From Xanthobacter sp. NM-59 (GTDB lineage Bacteria > Pseudomonadota > Alphaproteobacteria > Rhizobiales > Xanthobacteraceae): 64,000 nt of DNA. Made by a program: the position numbers and the translations under genes. Each line of letters begins with the position of its first letter. Positions within the stretch are counted from its first letter, which is position 1. Positions 54,864-63,151 of the stretch are shown one piece after another. The notes beneath the pieces are model-generated. The model worked only from the letters and a program-made list of their open reading frames with translations, was not told the origin of the DNA and did not search any database. Where the stretch lies: positions 1 to 64,000 of the forward strand of contig NZ_JACBFQ010000007.1 in NCBI RefSeq assembly GCF_021401125.1, given 5' to 3'.

Positions 54864-55865
54864 TCACATGTTCAGGTAGAAGTCGTCGGGCGGCAGCTTG
54901 CCGCCCAGGGCTTCCGGCTGCATGGAGAGAATGGTCTCGTAGAAGGCGACGAGGCCCGGCTTCAGATCCTTCGCGCCGGTGGCGACCACGTTGAAATAGT
55001 CGAGCGAGGCGGAAAAGATGGGGGCCTTCATGCCCATTTTTTCCTGGGCCAGCTCGCCAGCGGCGGCCTTGTTCGCCAGCACCCAGTCCTTCGCCGGGAC
55101 GAGCCCGGTGCGCATGGCCGCCATCACCTCCGGATTTTCCTCGATCAGCTTTTCATGCACGGCGATGCCCGCCATGGGCAGGCCGAGCCCGTTGTGCTGC
55201 TCGCGCCAGACGTCCTGCAGGTTCACGGCGCGATAGAGGTCCTTGCCGGCCTTCTTCGCCATCATGATGGCCGCGGTGGCCGGCGGCTCGGAGAGCACGG
55301 CGGTGGTTGCGCGCCCGGCGCCCAGCAGCTGGGCCGCCTCCATGGGCGTCTGCACATAGGTGAGCTTGAGGTCCTTGTCCGGATCCATGCCCGCACCCTT
55401 CAGGCAGGCCCGGAACACCAGGTCCGGCATATCGTTGCGGAAGAAGCCGAGCACTTCCTTGCCGGCCAGATCCTTCAGGCTCTTGATGCCCGCATCGGCA
55501 CTGACGACGAACAGATGGCCCATGGACAGGATGGCGAACAGCTTCAGCGGCATGCCGCGATTGGCCAGATTGGCCGGCACATGGGTGGGCGTGGTGAAAA
55601 GCCGGGTGCGGCCGGAAACGATGGCAGCGCGCAGATCATCCGTATCGCGCCAGAGGCGGAAAGTGGCGCCGGGCGCGGCGGCATTCAGCCCGCCCGAGGC
55701 CAAAAGGCGTACCAGAACGATGGTGGAGCCATTGGGCGCCCCCAGAATCTCAAGCCCCTCGGCGGGCTTGGCGAAAGCGCGCGGCAGGGAGCCGGCACCA
55801 AAGGCGGCCAGGCCGGAAGCAGCGAAGGCGTTCAGCATCTGCCGGCGCGAAAGCAATGCGGTCAT
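54864..55865 (-). CDS. ABC transporter substrate-binding protein (NitT/TauT type)
   Basis: 333 residues from ATG 55865 (MTALLSRRQMLNAFAASGLA); the frame continues far upstream antisense to another gene but the signal peptide fixes the start. The SRRQMLN motif with hydrophobic core and PRAFA cleavage region suggests a Tat signal. The mature part has GAPNGSTIVLVRLLASGGLN and a two-lobed SBP fold (SLKDLAGKEVLGFFRNDMPD, VLSEPPATAAIMMAKKAGKD). The binding residues do not tell me the ligand; sulfonates, nitrate/cyanate or pyrimidine precursors are all served by this family. First gene of the operon. Confidence 0.87.
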   Translation of the reverse strand: MTALLSRRQMLNAFAASGLAAFGAGSLPRAFAKPAEGLEILGAPNGSTIVLVRLLASGGLNAAAPGATFRLWRDTDDLRAAIVSGRTRLFTTPTHVPANLANRGMPLKLFAILSMGHLFVVSADAGIKSLKDLAGKEVLGFFRNDMPDLVFRACLKGAGMDPDKDLKLTYVQTPMEAAQLLGAGRATTAVLSEPPATAAIMMAKKAGKDLYRAVNLQDVWREQHNGLGLPMAGIAVHEKLIEENPEVMAAMRTGLVPAKDWVLANKAAAGELAQEKMGMKAPIFSASLDYFNVVATGAKDLKPGLVAFYETILSMQPEALGGKLPPDDFYLNM

Positions 55866-56066
55866 GAAACCCGTCCCCTGAAAAGTCCTGCTCAAGCTGG
55901 AGCGCATCCTATATACCTGTAAATATAACACGAGCCACTCGGGGACTTCACGCAGGCCGAGCCCGGCGAGATGTCGCGCCCGCCGCGCCGACACGGGTGG
56001 CCTTTTTGCCGGTACGATGGCAGCATCCCCCCGCTGTTCGATCTGGCAGGACGAGGGGGGAAAAGG

Positions 56067-56924
56067 ATGCGGGCACTTCGTGTGCGGCTGATGGCTCTTG
56101 CGCTGGCGCTGCTGGCACCGGCGGCTCTGTTTCCGGCGGCCGCGGAAACGCTGGAGCGCGTGACGCAGAACCAGACCTTCCGCATCGGCTACCGCCACTT
56201 CGCCCCGCCTTATTCCTATTCCGCCGCCGACGGCCAGCCCGCGGGCTACATCGTGGACCTCTGCCGCGAGGTCGCGGCCGGTGTGAAGAAGGCGCTCAAG
56301 CTGCCCAAGCTGAACATCGAATATGTGAAGGTTTCCGCGGACGACCGATTCGAGGCCGTGCGGGACGGGCGGGTGGACATTCTGTGCGAGCCCAGCTCCA
56401 TGACCATGTCGCGCCGCGCCATGGTCGACTTCTCCCTCCCCACCTTCATTGACGGCGCCAGCGTCGTTACCCGTGGCACGCCGGTGAAGGGGCTGGAGGA
56501 TCTTTCCGGGCGCAAGGTGGGCGTGCTCAAGGGCACCACCACCGAGGAAACCCTGCGCACCACCCTCGGCCAAATGCACGTGAAGGCGGACGTGGTCGCC
56601 GTGAACGATCACCCCGAAGGGCTGAAGATGCTGGCGGACGGCAAGCTCGACGCCTATTTCGGCGATCGCGGCATCCTCTATTACCTCATCACCAACAGCC
56701 CGTATGCCGGCAAGCTGGCCCTTTCGGACCAGTATTTCACCTTCGAGACCTATGCCCTGGCCCTGCCGCGGGGCGATCAGGCCTTCCGCCTGCTGGTGGA
56801 CACCACCCTGGCCGACCTTTATCGCACCGAGCGCATCCGCGACATCTATGCGCGCACCTTCGGCAAGTTCCCGCCGGACCAGTTCCTGAACGCGCTGTTC
56901 GTCATCAATGGCGTGCCGCGATAG
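56067..56924 (+). CDS. Amino acid-type ABC substrate-binding protein (orphan)
   Basis: 285 residues from ATG 56067, with GAGGGGGGA just upstream. Signal peptide MRALRVRLMALALALLAP ends near FPAAA. The mature protein is a SBP_bac_3 (GltI/HisJ-like) type II fold with QTFRIGYRHFAPPYSYSAAD, GYIVDLCREVAAGVKKALK, DGRVDILCEPSSMTMSRRAM and GRKVGVLKGTTTEETLR. It has no permease or ATPase genes beside it and is divergent from the NitT-like operon. It may serve a distant transporter or act as a sensor or chemoreceptor ligand. Confidence 0.88.
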   Translation: MRALRVRLMALALALLAPAALFPAAAETLERVTQNQTFRIGYRHFAPPYSYSAADGQPAGYIVDLCREVAAGVKKALKLPKLNIEYVKVSADDRFEAVRDGRVDILCEPSSMTMSRRAMVDFSLPTFIDGASVVTRGTPVKGLEDLSGRKVGVLKGTTTEETLRTTLGQMHVKADVVAVNDHPEGLKMLADGKLDAYFGDRGILYYLITNSPYAGKLALSDQYFTFETYALALPRGDQAFRLLVDTTLADLYRTERIRDIYARTFGKFPPDQFLNALFVINGVPR

Positions 56925-57006
56925 GGCGTTCTTGAGCGAGGTGGGATCCGGCTCGCACGAAAGAAACCCATCAACGCAAAGGGATCGGCTGTTTCCGAGC
57001 GCCCTT
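56925..57006 (+). repeat. Dispersed palindromic intergenic repeat, copy E
   Basis: Blocks in order: GGGCGTTCTTGAGCGAGGT, GGATCCGGCTCGC, GAAAGAAACCCATCAACGCA, AAGGGATCGGC and TTTCCGAGC. The left arm is imperfect, but the layout equals copies B to D. Confidence 0.65.
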
Positions 57007-57189
57007 GAGGCACCGAAACAGTCCGGCGCGCCCTTGCCACGAGGACACCCTTGGCCCGAGGACACAGCGCAGGAAAATCCGGGCAAAGCCCGCCCCCTCC
57101 CTTGCGGGAGCGACTTTCTTGCGTCGCGCAATCGTGCCAGGAAGGGCGGAAGCATCGCGCTCCGACACAGATTGCCACACGGATTGCCC

Positions 57190-58176
57190 ATGAATGCTCT
57201 TGAAGCTGAAGGCCTGCTCTCCGCTTGGTCCTTCGACGGCAAGGGGGCCGGAGTGCCCATCTCCTGGCACGACCTGCAGCAGCCCAATCCCGTGCCGGCG
57301 GGGGGCTTCCTCTGGCTCCATTTCCGGCACATCGAGCGCATGCCCCAAACCTGGCTGCGCCAGACCTCCGGCATCGACCCCTCCGCGGTCGAGGCCCTGG
57401 TGGAGGCGGAAGCCCGGCCGCGCTGCGCGGTGTTCGCGGATGGTGCCCTGCTCTCGCTGCGCGGCATCAACCTCCAGCGCAACGCGCTGCCGGAAGAGCT
57501 GATCACCGTCCATCTCTGGGTGGACGTCAAGCGCATCATCTCCGTGCAGCACGAGCCGCTGTCGGCCATCGCCGATTATGAGGACATGCTGAAACGCGGC
57601 CGCTGCCCGCGCACCCAGGGCGAGTTCGTGGCCGAGCTTTCCATGCGCCTTGTGGACCGGCTGGACGCGGTGGTGAACAGCCTCATCGATGAAGCCGACG
57701 ACCTTGAGGACAGTGTCGAGAAGACGGAAAGCTCCGTGCTGCTGCCCAAGGTGGCGGTGCTGCGCCGCGTGGCCATCAAGCTGCGCCGCCACATCGCCCC
57801 CCAGCGCGAGGCGCTCAACCACTTTTCGCTGGAAGACGACGACTGGCTCGGCCCCAAGGATCGTAACCGCCTGCGCGACGCCGCCGACCGCGTGACCCGC
57901 TTCACCGAAGAGCTGGACAGCGTGCGCGAGCGTGCGGCCGTCATCCGCGACCAGATGGTGGACCGGCGGGCCGAGCAGATGAACCAATCCATGCTGGTGC
58001 TCGCGGTGGTGACCGTGGTGTTTGCCCCGCTCACCCTCATTTCCGGCATGTTCGGCATGAATGTGGGCGGTATACCCGGCTCGCAGGACGGCGAGGGCTT
58101 CTGGATCGTCACGGTGATCCTGATCGCCCTCGGAATGTTCTTTTTCTGGGCTTTCCGCCGCCTGCGCTGGATCTGA
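57190..58176 (+). CDS. CorA/ZntB-like divalent metal ion transporter
   Basis: 328 residues from ATG 57190; upstream frame is unsupported. The large N-terminal cytoplasmic domain (about 1-260) contains WLHFRHIERMPQTWLRQ and long helical stretches (DRLDAVVNSLIDEADDLEDS). Two C-terminal helices follow, and the pore motif GMN is in ISGMFGMNVGGIPGSQ. The periplasmic loop after GMN has VGGIPG rather than the MPE of classical CorA, which fits ZntB-like members moving Zn2+ or Mg2+. Located between repeat copy E and a bidirectional stem-loop. Confidence 0.9.
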   Translation: MNALEAEGLLSAWSFDGKGAGVPISWHDLQQPNPVPAGGFLWLHFRHIERMPQTWLRQTSGIDPSAVEALVEAEARPRCAVFADGALLSLRGINLQRNALPEELITVHLWVDVKRIISVQHEPLSAIADYEDMLKRGRCPRTQGEFVAELSMRLVDRLDAVVNSLIDEADDLEDSVEKTESSVLLPKVAVLRRVAIKLRRHIAPQREALNHFSLEDDDWLGPKDRNRLRDAADRVTRFTEELDSVRERAAVIRDQMVDRRAEQMNQSMLVLAVVTVVFAPLTLISGMFGMNVGGIPGSQDGEGFWIVTVILIALGMFFFWAFRRLRWI

Positions 58177-58228
58177 GAGCCAACCTCCACGAACCAGCCG
58201 GCGGAGCGCGCATCAGCAAACGGCTAGA

Positions 58229-58262
58229 GCCATCGCCCGCCTTTTCCACAGCGGGCGATGGC
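58229..58262. terminator. Bidirectional stem-loop between convergent genes
   Basis: A perfect twelve-base-pair stem GCCATCGCCCGC / GCGGGCGATGGC with a ten-base loop CTTTTCCACA. There is no T-tract outside the stem, so it is only a probable terminator for the CorA-like gene and the GT39 gene. Confidence 0.55.
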
Positions 58263-58275
58263 GTGGTGCCACGCG

Positions 58276-59916
58276 TTACTGGCCGGCGGCGAACACGCTT
58301 GGGAACGGCCGCCCGCGCACATCGAACACCCGGGCGTAGGTGACGCCGTCGCGCTCCACCTTGACCAGCACCGGCGCCTTCACATCGGCGCAGTAGAACT
58401 CACCCAGGGCCAGATAGAAATCGGCGGTCTGGCTGTCATAGGTGGCCTCGTACCGCGGCCCCAGCTCCGCCGCCGCCGCGAAGCGCGGGCCGCACACCGC
58501 CACCCGCAGCTTGCGCCCCTGGGGCAGGCTGTGGCGGTGGGCCTCCACATATTCGTCCAGCTCCTCGGTCGCCTGCTTGAAGGCGAGGCCCCAATAATCG
58601 AGCATGAACATCTTCTCGGCGCCCTTGATGCCGCCGACAATGTGGTTGTAATAGGTATATTCGTAAGGGTGCAGCTGATAGAAGCTGGCTGCGGGCAGCA
58701 GAATGCCCACCGCGAACACCGTCGCGAGCGCGCCGCGGACCACGGCAACTCGTCGCGCCTTCGCCAGCCGCCCCACCTTCTCCCACGCCCACCCTGCCGC
58801 GAGGCTGCCGAGAATGGCGAGCGCCGGCGAAATGAACACGAAATGCCGGATGCCATTATAGACGACGGGCCGCGTGGTCACGACCAGCAGAATGGGGAAC
58901 AGCGCCGCCATCAGCACCACGATGAGCCGGGCCCGGCGCGCGGGCGTATCACGCCCGGCGAACACCGCCACCAGCGCGCTGGCGGCACCCGCCAGAGTGA
59001 GGGTGAGGAACAGCTCCGGCATCTGCACTGAAAACAGTGTCGGCACATAACTGCGCGGCATGTCCGGAACCAGGATCGGCCGGCCCTCGAACATCTCGCG
59101 CCACGGCACTTCCCAGAACTTCGAGTAATATTTGAGCGCATAGAAGGGGTTGGCCGGCTCCGCGACGCCCCAGGGCCACACCACGCCCAGCACGAAATAG
59201 GCCAGCGGCAGCCCGAGCGACAGCAGCAGCACAAAGCGGCCGACCTGCTTGGCGCTAGCGCTCAGCCCTTCCCGGCGCCAGGTGAGGGCAAACAGGAAGC
59301 AGATCGCGGTCAGGATATAAATGCCGGTCATGATGCCGACCACACGGGTCCCCACGGCAAGGCCGAGGAAAAGGCCGAACAGGCCCACCGTGCGCGGGGT
59401 CGGATTGGGGAATTCGTCGAACGCCCGCACCGTGCCGTAAATCAGGCCCGCCACCGCCACCGCGAAGGGGGCATCCTTCGCGTTCATGAACATATGGCCG
59501 TAGTACAGCGGGCAGATAGCCAGAAGCGCGATGGCGGCAAATCCCGCCACCGGCCCGGCGAGCCGGCGCGAGATGCGCCACACCAGCACGAACCCGGCCA
59601 CACCCACCACGGCGCCCATGAAGCGGCGAATGTCGAACACATCCACCGGCAGCACCCGCGACAGCATGTTCGACAGCAGATCGAAGCCGCCGCCGTAATA
59701 ATACAGGTTGACGAAGGAAAAGACCTTCCGCTGCGTCATGCCAGACGCAAAATACTGATACAGCAGATCGCCATATTGCGAGTGGGTGAAGTCATCCCAC
59801 CCCAGCCCGTAGTCCGAGAAGGTCAGCGCGGCGATGGCCGCGAGCAGCACCAGAAGAGCGATGGAGCAGGCGTCGGCGATCGCGCCCGGCCGCCGGCTGT
59901 CAGGCAACACCCACAT
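58276..59916 (-). CDS. GT39-like/ArnT-like integral membrane glycosyltransferase
   Basis: About 546 residues from ATG 59916; GTG 60009 would add 31 residues. About ten to twelve helices are visible. The first loop carries GLGWDDFTHSQYGDLLYQYF, whose acidic pair matches the catalytic motif of PMT/ArnT-type GT-C enzymes, and FMNAKDAPFAVAVAGLIYGT follows in the second loop. The C-terminal part (DYWGLAFKQATEELDEYVEA) is a soluble periplasmic domain. These enzymes use polyprenyl-phosphate sugars. The acceptor is unknown; lipid A, glycan or proteins are possible. It stands alone between convergent and divergent neighbours. Confidence 0.78.
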   Translation of the reverse strand: MWVLPDSRRPGAIADACSIALLVLLAAIAALTFSDYGLGWDDFTHSQYGDLLYQYFASGMTQRKVFSFVNLYYYGGGFDLLSNMLSRVLPVDVFDIRRFMGAVVGVAGFVLVWRISRRLAGPVAGFAAIALLAICPLYYGHMFMNAKDAPFAVAVAGLIYGTVRAFDEFPNPTPRTVGLFGLFLGLAVGTRVVGIMTGIYILTAICFLFALTWRREGLSASAKQVGRFVLLLSLGLPLAYFVLGVVWPWGVAEPANPFYALKYYSKFWEVPWREMFEGRPILVPDMPRSYVPTLFSVQMPELFLTLTLAGAASALVAVFAGRDTPARRARLIVVLMAALFPILLVVTTRPVVYNGIRHFVFISPALAILGSLAAGWAWEKVGRLAKARRVAVVRGALATVFAVGILLPAASFYQLHPYEYTYYNHIVGGIKGAEKMFMLDYWGLAFKQATEELDEYVEAHRHSLPQGRKLRVAVCGPRFAAAAELGPRYEATYDSQTADFYLALGEFYCADVKAPVLVKVERDGVTYARVFDVRGRPFPSVFAAGQ

Positions 59917-60286
59917 GAACGGAGGACCCCAAACGAGACACCTGAAGGGAGCGTCCACCCGCCTACCGGCAGCAATGTTCGCCGTCGGGCAAGCCCCCGG
60001 CGCGGTCACGGCCTCGGTCGCGAATGCAAGCGCAGATAAAGACGGCTAGCTTGGAACTGCAACAAGATTATGCCGACCGGCGCCACAATTAAGGCATTTT
60101 GCACATCGCCCAGGGGCAAGCCGTTACGTTATCTAAAACAATATTCTCGCAACGAAACGTTAGCCGCATAAAAAATAGCCGACCCAGAAGATCGGCCACG
60201 AGAGACGGCAATGAATAAAGTATCCGGCTACGGAACAGCGCGCCCCGGCTCCCGGCCAGAGCGCGCCCATCCATCGTCCCGAGAGG
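59917..60286. other. Intergenic region with AT-rich stretch before the GT39 gene and after sodB
   Basis: About 370 bases. The part 60050-60230 is clearly AT-rich for this genome, which suggests a promoter zone for the minus-strand GT39 gene. The sodB gene ends at 60287. No gene, riboswitch or clear terminator was seen. Confidence 0.45.
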
Positions 60287-60883
60287 TCAGACGGCCTTGC
60301 TGTAAAGCTCGGCCACATACTCCCAGTTGACCATGTGGTCGATGAAGGCCTTCAGGTAGTCGGGCCGACGGTTCCGGTAATCGATGTAGTAGGAGTGCTC
60401 CCACACGTCGACGCCGAGAATGGGGGTGGCGCCATGGATCAGCGGGTTCTCGCCGTTGGCGCTCTTGGTGACCTCGAGCTTGCCGTCCTTCAGCGAAAGC
60501 CAGGCCCAGCCGGAGCCGAACTGCGTGGTGCCGGCGGCGATGAAGTCTTCCTTGAACTTCTCGACCGAGCCGATGTCCTCGATGATCTTCTTCTCGAGCT
60601 CACCGGGGATGGCGCCACCGCCATTGGGCTTCATCCAGTTCCAGAAATGCAGGTGGTTGTAGTGCTGACCCGCATTGTTGAAGAGGCCCGCATTCTTGCC
60701 GTAGGCGCCCTTCACCACCTCCTCGAGGGATTTTCCTTCAAATTCAGTTCCCTTTAGGAGATTGTTGCCATTATTGACATAAGCAAGATGGTGCTTGTCG
60801 TGATGGTACTCCAGGGTCTCGCGAGACATGTAGGGCGCGAGAGAGTCGTAGGAGTACGGCAGGTCGGGCAGCGTAAAGGACAT
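60287..60883 (-). CDS. sodB: Superoxide dismutase, Fe type
   Basis: 198 residues from ATG 60883, with GGAG eight bases upstream. Sequence begins MSFTLPDLPYSYDSLAPYMS. The metal ligands are visible: His in YHHDKHHLAYVNN, His in GQHYNHLHFWNWM, and Asp and His in GVDVWEHSYYIDYRNRRPDY L. The glutamine of NNAGQHYNH occupies the position that marks the Fe-type enzymes, versus a different placement in MnSOD. It dismutates superoxide in the cytoplasm. Single gene. Confidence 0.95.
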   Translation of the reverse strand: MSFTLPDLPYSYDSLAPYMSRETLEYHHDKHHLAYVNNGNNLLKGTEFEGKSLEEVVKGAYGKNAGLFNNAGQHYNHLHFWNWMKPNGGGAIPGELEKKIIEDIGSVEKFKEDFIAAGTTQFGSGWAWLSLKDGKLEVTKSANGENPLIHGATPILGVDVWEHSYYIDYRNRRPDYLKAFIDHMVNWEYVAELYSKAV

Positions 60884-61135
60884 GAAACATCTCCGCAAAC
60901 GATCCGGCACGAACTCGGCGCCAGATCGCAGGTCCCCGCGGGAGCGCGGGAAGATGCGGAGCGACCGAGCTGCGAATAGATAGGGCGGGGTCGGGCTGCA
61001 TACAACCTTGATCTCGCCAATTTTCTGGGTGCGGCGCCGCTCTGGCGTAACATGGCGTTGGATGGCAAAAGGGGCGGCCCGCCACCGGATCCTCGTTTAG
61101 GATTCGAAGCGGGCACAGCGTAATGGGGTAGCGGG

Positions 61136-62074
61136 ATGTGGTGGTTTCTAGTCCTTCTCGGCATACTGATCGCGCTCGCCGGCCTTTCGGTCATCGCGCT
61201 CGGCATTTCCATTTTCGTGTCCACCTTCGGCAACACCCTCATCACCACCGGTGCGGTGGCGGCCTCGGGCGGCTTCGTCATCACCGCCATGGGCCTGGTG
61301 CTGCGGCAGATGGAGCGGCTTTCCCAGCGCATCGAGACCGCCATCGAGCGGGGCCGCGTCGAGGAAAAGTCGTCCGGTGAGCAGATGGAGAGCGAGGCCG
61401 AGGCCGAAGCGCCCCTTCCCGGTCAGCGCCGCGCCGGCCCCCTGCCCTTCCCGGCAGCCCGGAACACCGAGCAGCCGGCACCCGCCAGCGAGCCGGGCCC
61501 CGCTGCCGAAGAAGAACCCGTCGCGGAGAACGCGCCGCGTGCGCCGAGCGAGGCCCGACTGCCCCCCGTGCGCGAACGGAGCAAGCCGGACCTGCGCGCA
61601 CCGGACCTGCGCGCGCCACGTCATTCGGAAGAGGCAGCCCCGCCCGCCGAAGCCGCGACAGCGGAACCCACTGCTCGCGCGCCCATTCCCCCGCGTGGAC
61701 CGCAGCCTCGCGGGCCGCAGCCGGTCGACCCCATGCAGCAGGCGCGCCGCGAACGTCTGGAACGCCGTGGCGAAACAGCTCCGGCGGCTGAGCCGGAACA
61801 GCCGGCAGCGCCGCCCCGGCCGCAGACGGGCTATGAGCCTCCCCAGCGCGCGGCAGATGCGCGCGGCCCGTCGGCCCCCACTCCCGAGGCCGAGCAGGAA
61901 GCACCCGCCACTTCGGAAGAACCACGGGTCCTGAAGTCGGGCATCGTCGGAGGGATGGCCTACACCCTTTATTCCGATGGCTCGATCCAGGCCGAGCTGC
62001 CCGATGGCGTGGTCCGCTTCGCCTCCCTGCAGGAGCTGCGGGACCACGTGGCCAGGGCCCACCAGATGCGCTGA
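61136..62074 (+). CDS. Hypothetical membrane-anchored protein with long Pro/Ala/Glu-rich region
   Basis: 312 residues. Two closely spaced helices at the N-terminus (about 3-27 and 33-58; FLVLLGILIALAGLSVIALG and ITTGAVAASGGFVITAMGLV) are followed by a coiled helix (LRQMERLSQRIETAIERGR). About 180 residues of low-complexity Pro/Ala/Glu/Arg come next. The conserved-looking C-terminal 50 residues include SGIVGGMAYTLYSDGSIQAE and LQELRDHVARAHQ. I recall this C-terminal motif from hypothetical proteins of Bradyrhizobium-like bacteria. Function unknown; a short tail domain on a flexible linker suggests a scaffold. Confidence 0.75.
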   Translation: MWWFLVLLGILIALAGLSVIALGISIFVSTFGNTLITTGAVAASGGFVITAMGLVLRQMERLSQRIETAIERGRVEEKSSGEQMESEAEAEAPLPGQRRAGPLPFPAARNTEQPAPASEPGPAAEEEPVAENAPRAPSEARLPPVRERSKPDLRAPDLRAPRHSEEAAPPAEAATAEPTARAPIPPRGPQPRGPQPVDPMQQARRERLERRGETAPAAEPEQPAAPPRPQTGYEPPQRAADARGPSAPTPEAEQEAPATSEEPRVLKSGIVGGMAYTLYSDGSIQAELPDGVVRFASLQELRDHVARAHQMR

Positions 62075-62394
62075 TCGCGAATCCGCATAGCTGTGTCGTT
62101 GAGGTTCCCGCCGCTGCAGGCGGGCGCCTGCCGACAGCGGCGGGGGCGGAAAACGAAGGCGCGTTCAAAGGCGCAGTGAGCACCTGTTCTTCAGGCAGAA
62201 ATACGCAGAACCGACCTGCGTATTCGGCATGCCTCATACCACGATCCGCTGCGTTCTGCCGTGCCGGCCGCGTGCAGGCCTGCCCCCGCCAAACAACCCT
62301 GCGGCGAAACTCGCCTCGCGCCGATCGCGTTGCATTAAAGCCGATGAGAGCAGGCCAGCCGAGCAGCGCCGCCGCGCGGCAGTCGTTTCCCGGC
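62075..62394. other. Intergenic region with two hairpins before tRNA-Leu
   Basis: About 320 bases. A large hairpin lies at 62107-62144 and a perfect nine-base-pair hairpin AATACGCAG / CTGCGTATT at 62200-62224. No gene. Downstream of the tRNA (towards lower coordinates) I see no clear T-tract terminator. Confidence 0.45.
62107..62144 (+). terminator. Hairpin after the Pro/Ala-rich protein gene
   Basis: CCCGCCGCTG pairs perfectly with CAGCGGCGGG, and inside it CAGGCG pairs with CGCCTG, giving a long compact hairpin about 30 bases after the stop. There is no T-tract, so termination is only likely. Confidence 0.45.
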
Positions 62395-62482
62395 TGGTGT
62401 GGGCGACGGGGATCGAACCCGTAAGCCTTTCAAAGGCGAGGGATTTTAAGTCCCTTGCGTCTACCAGTTTCGCCACGCCCAC
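62395..62482 (-). tRNA. tRNA-Leu (UAA)
   Basis: On the minus strand: acceptor GTGGGCG pairs with CGCCCAC, D-arm GGCGAAACTGGTAGACGC, anticodon arm AGGGA CTTAAAA TCCCT (anticodon TAA), a long variable arm with CGCCTTTGAAAGGC..., and T-arm GGGTTCGATCCCC. Discriminator A and CCA are encoded. Length and variable arm agree with Leu. Confidence 0.96.
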
Positions 62483-62525
62483 CGCGCGAACAATCTTGAA
62501 CCGAACCGCGATCCATAAAGCGGGA

Positions 62526-62951
62526 TCAGATCGGCGTGTAAGCCGAAACGTCTGCCGGTGTCAAAGAAACCGATTCGCCACAACCACAGGAAGAAACCTG
62601 ATTCGGGTTGTTGAAGACAAACTGCGCGGACAACTTGTCCACTTTAAAGTCCATTTCGGTTCCGAGAAGGAACAGCAGCGCCTTCGGATCGATCACGACG
62701 CGCACGCCTTTCTCTTCGACGACGGTATCCAACGCGCCGATATCATTGGTATAGTCCATCGTGTACGACATGCCCGCGCAGCCACCGTTGGCAACGCCGA
62801 GTCGTACTGCCTCGCCGGGCCGTTCGGCGTTGGACAAGAGTTCTTTCAGGCGCGCGGCGGCGGCGTCTGTGATGCGGAGAACGGGCGGACGTGAGCGCTT
62901 GGCTTCAAGTGACGGGGCTTGCCCCTCGGCTGGCGGAGAAACCTCTGTCAT
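62526..62951 (-). CDS. A-type iron-sulfur cluster carrier (HesB/IscA/ErpA/SufA family)
   Basis: 141 residues from ATG 62951 (MTEVSPPAEGQAPSLEAKRS); frames upstream are unsupported. The first 30 residues are variable. The A-type fold follows: PPVLRITDAAAARLKELLSN and NGGCAGMSYTMDYT, with the C-terminal CxC in QVSSCGCGESVSL. The three Cys bind a 2Fe-2S or 4Fe-4S cluster delivered to apoproteins. It stands outside a visible suf or isc operon, so whether it is the SufA, ErpA or IscA orthologue is not decidable here. Confidence 0.92.
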   Translation of the reverse strand: MTEVSPPAEGQAPSLEAKRSRPPVLRITDAAAARLKELLSNAERPGEAVRLGVANGGCAGMSYTMDYTNDIGALDTVVEEKGVRVVIDPKALLFLLGTEMDFKVDKLSAQFVFNNPNQVSSCGCGESVSLTPADVSAYTPI

Positions 62952-63151
62952 GAACACACTCCGGTTCGCGCCTCGCATGTTGGGGCGCCTCTGTGACCGT
63001 ACATGGGGCCTGCCGCAGCTTCCCACAAGGCTGCCCTTCTGCGTGACGACGCCCCGCCCGGCACGCTAAAAGGCCCGCTTCCTGTCCCCCGCGGGCCTAC
63101 CGCGCCCACTTTCACCAGTCGGGCGCCGACCGTCCCGTTCGAGAGTTCGAG

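Noticed and set aside
54864-57569. A 901-residue minus-strand frame covering the NitT-type binding protein
   Set aside because: Only the last 333 residues, which start with a Tat signal, are real. The rest is antisense to the SBP_bac_3 and CorA-like genes.
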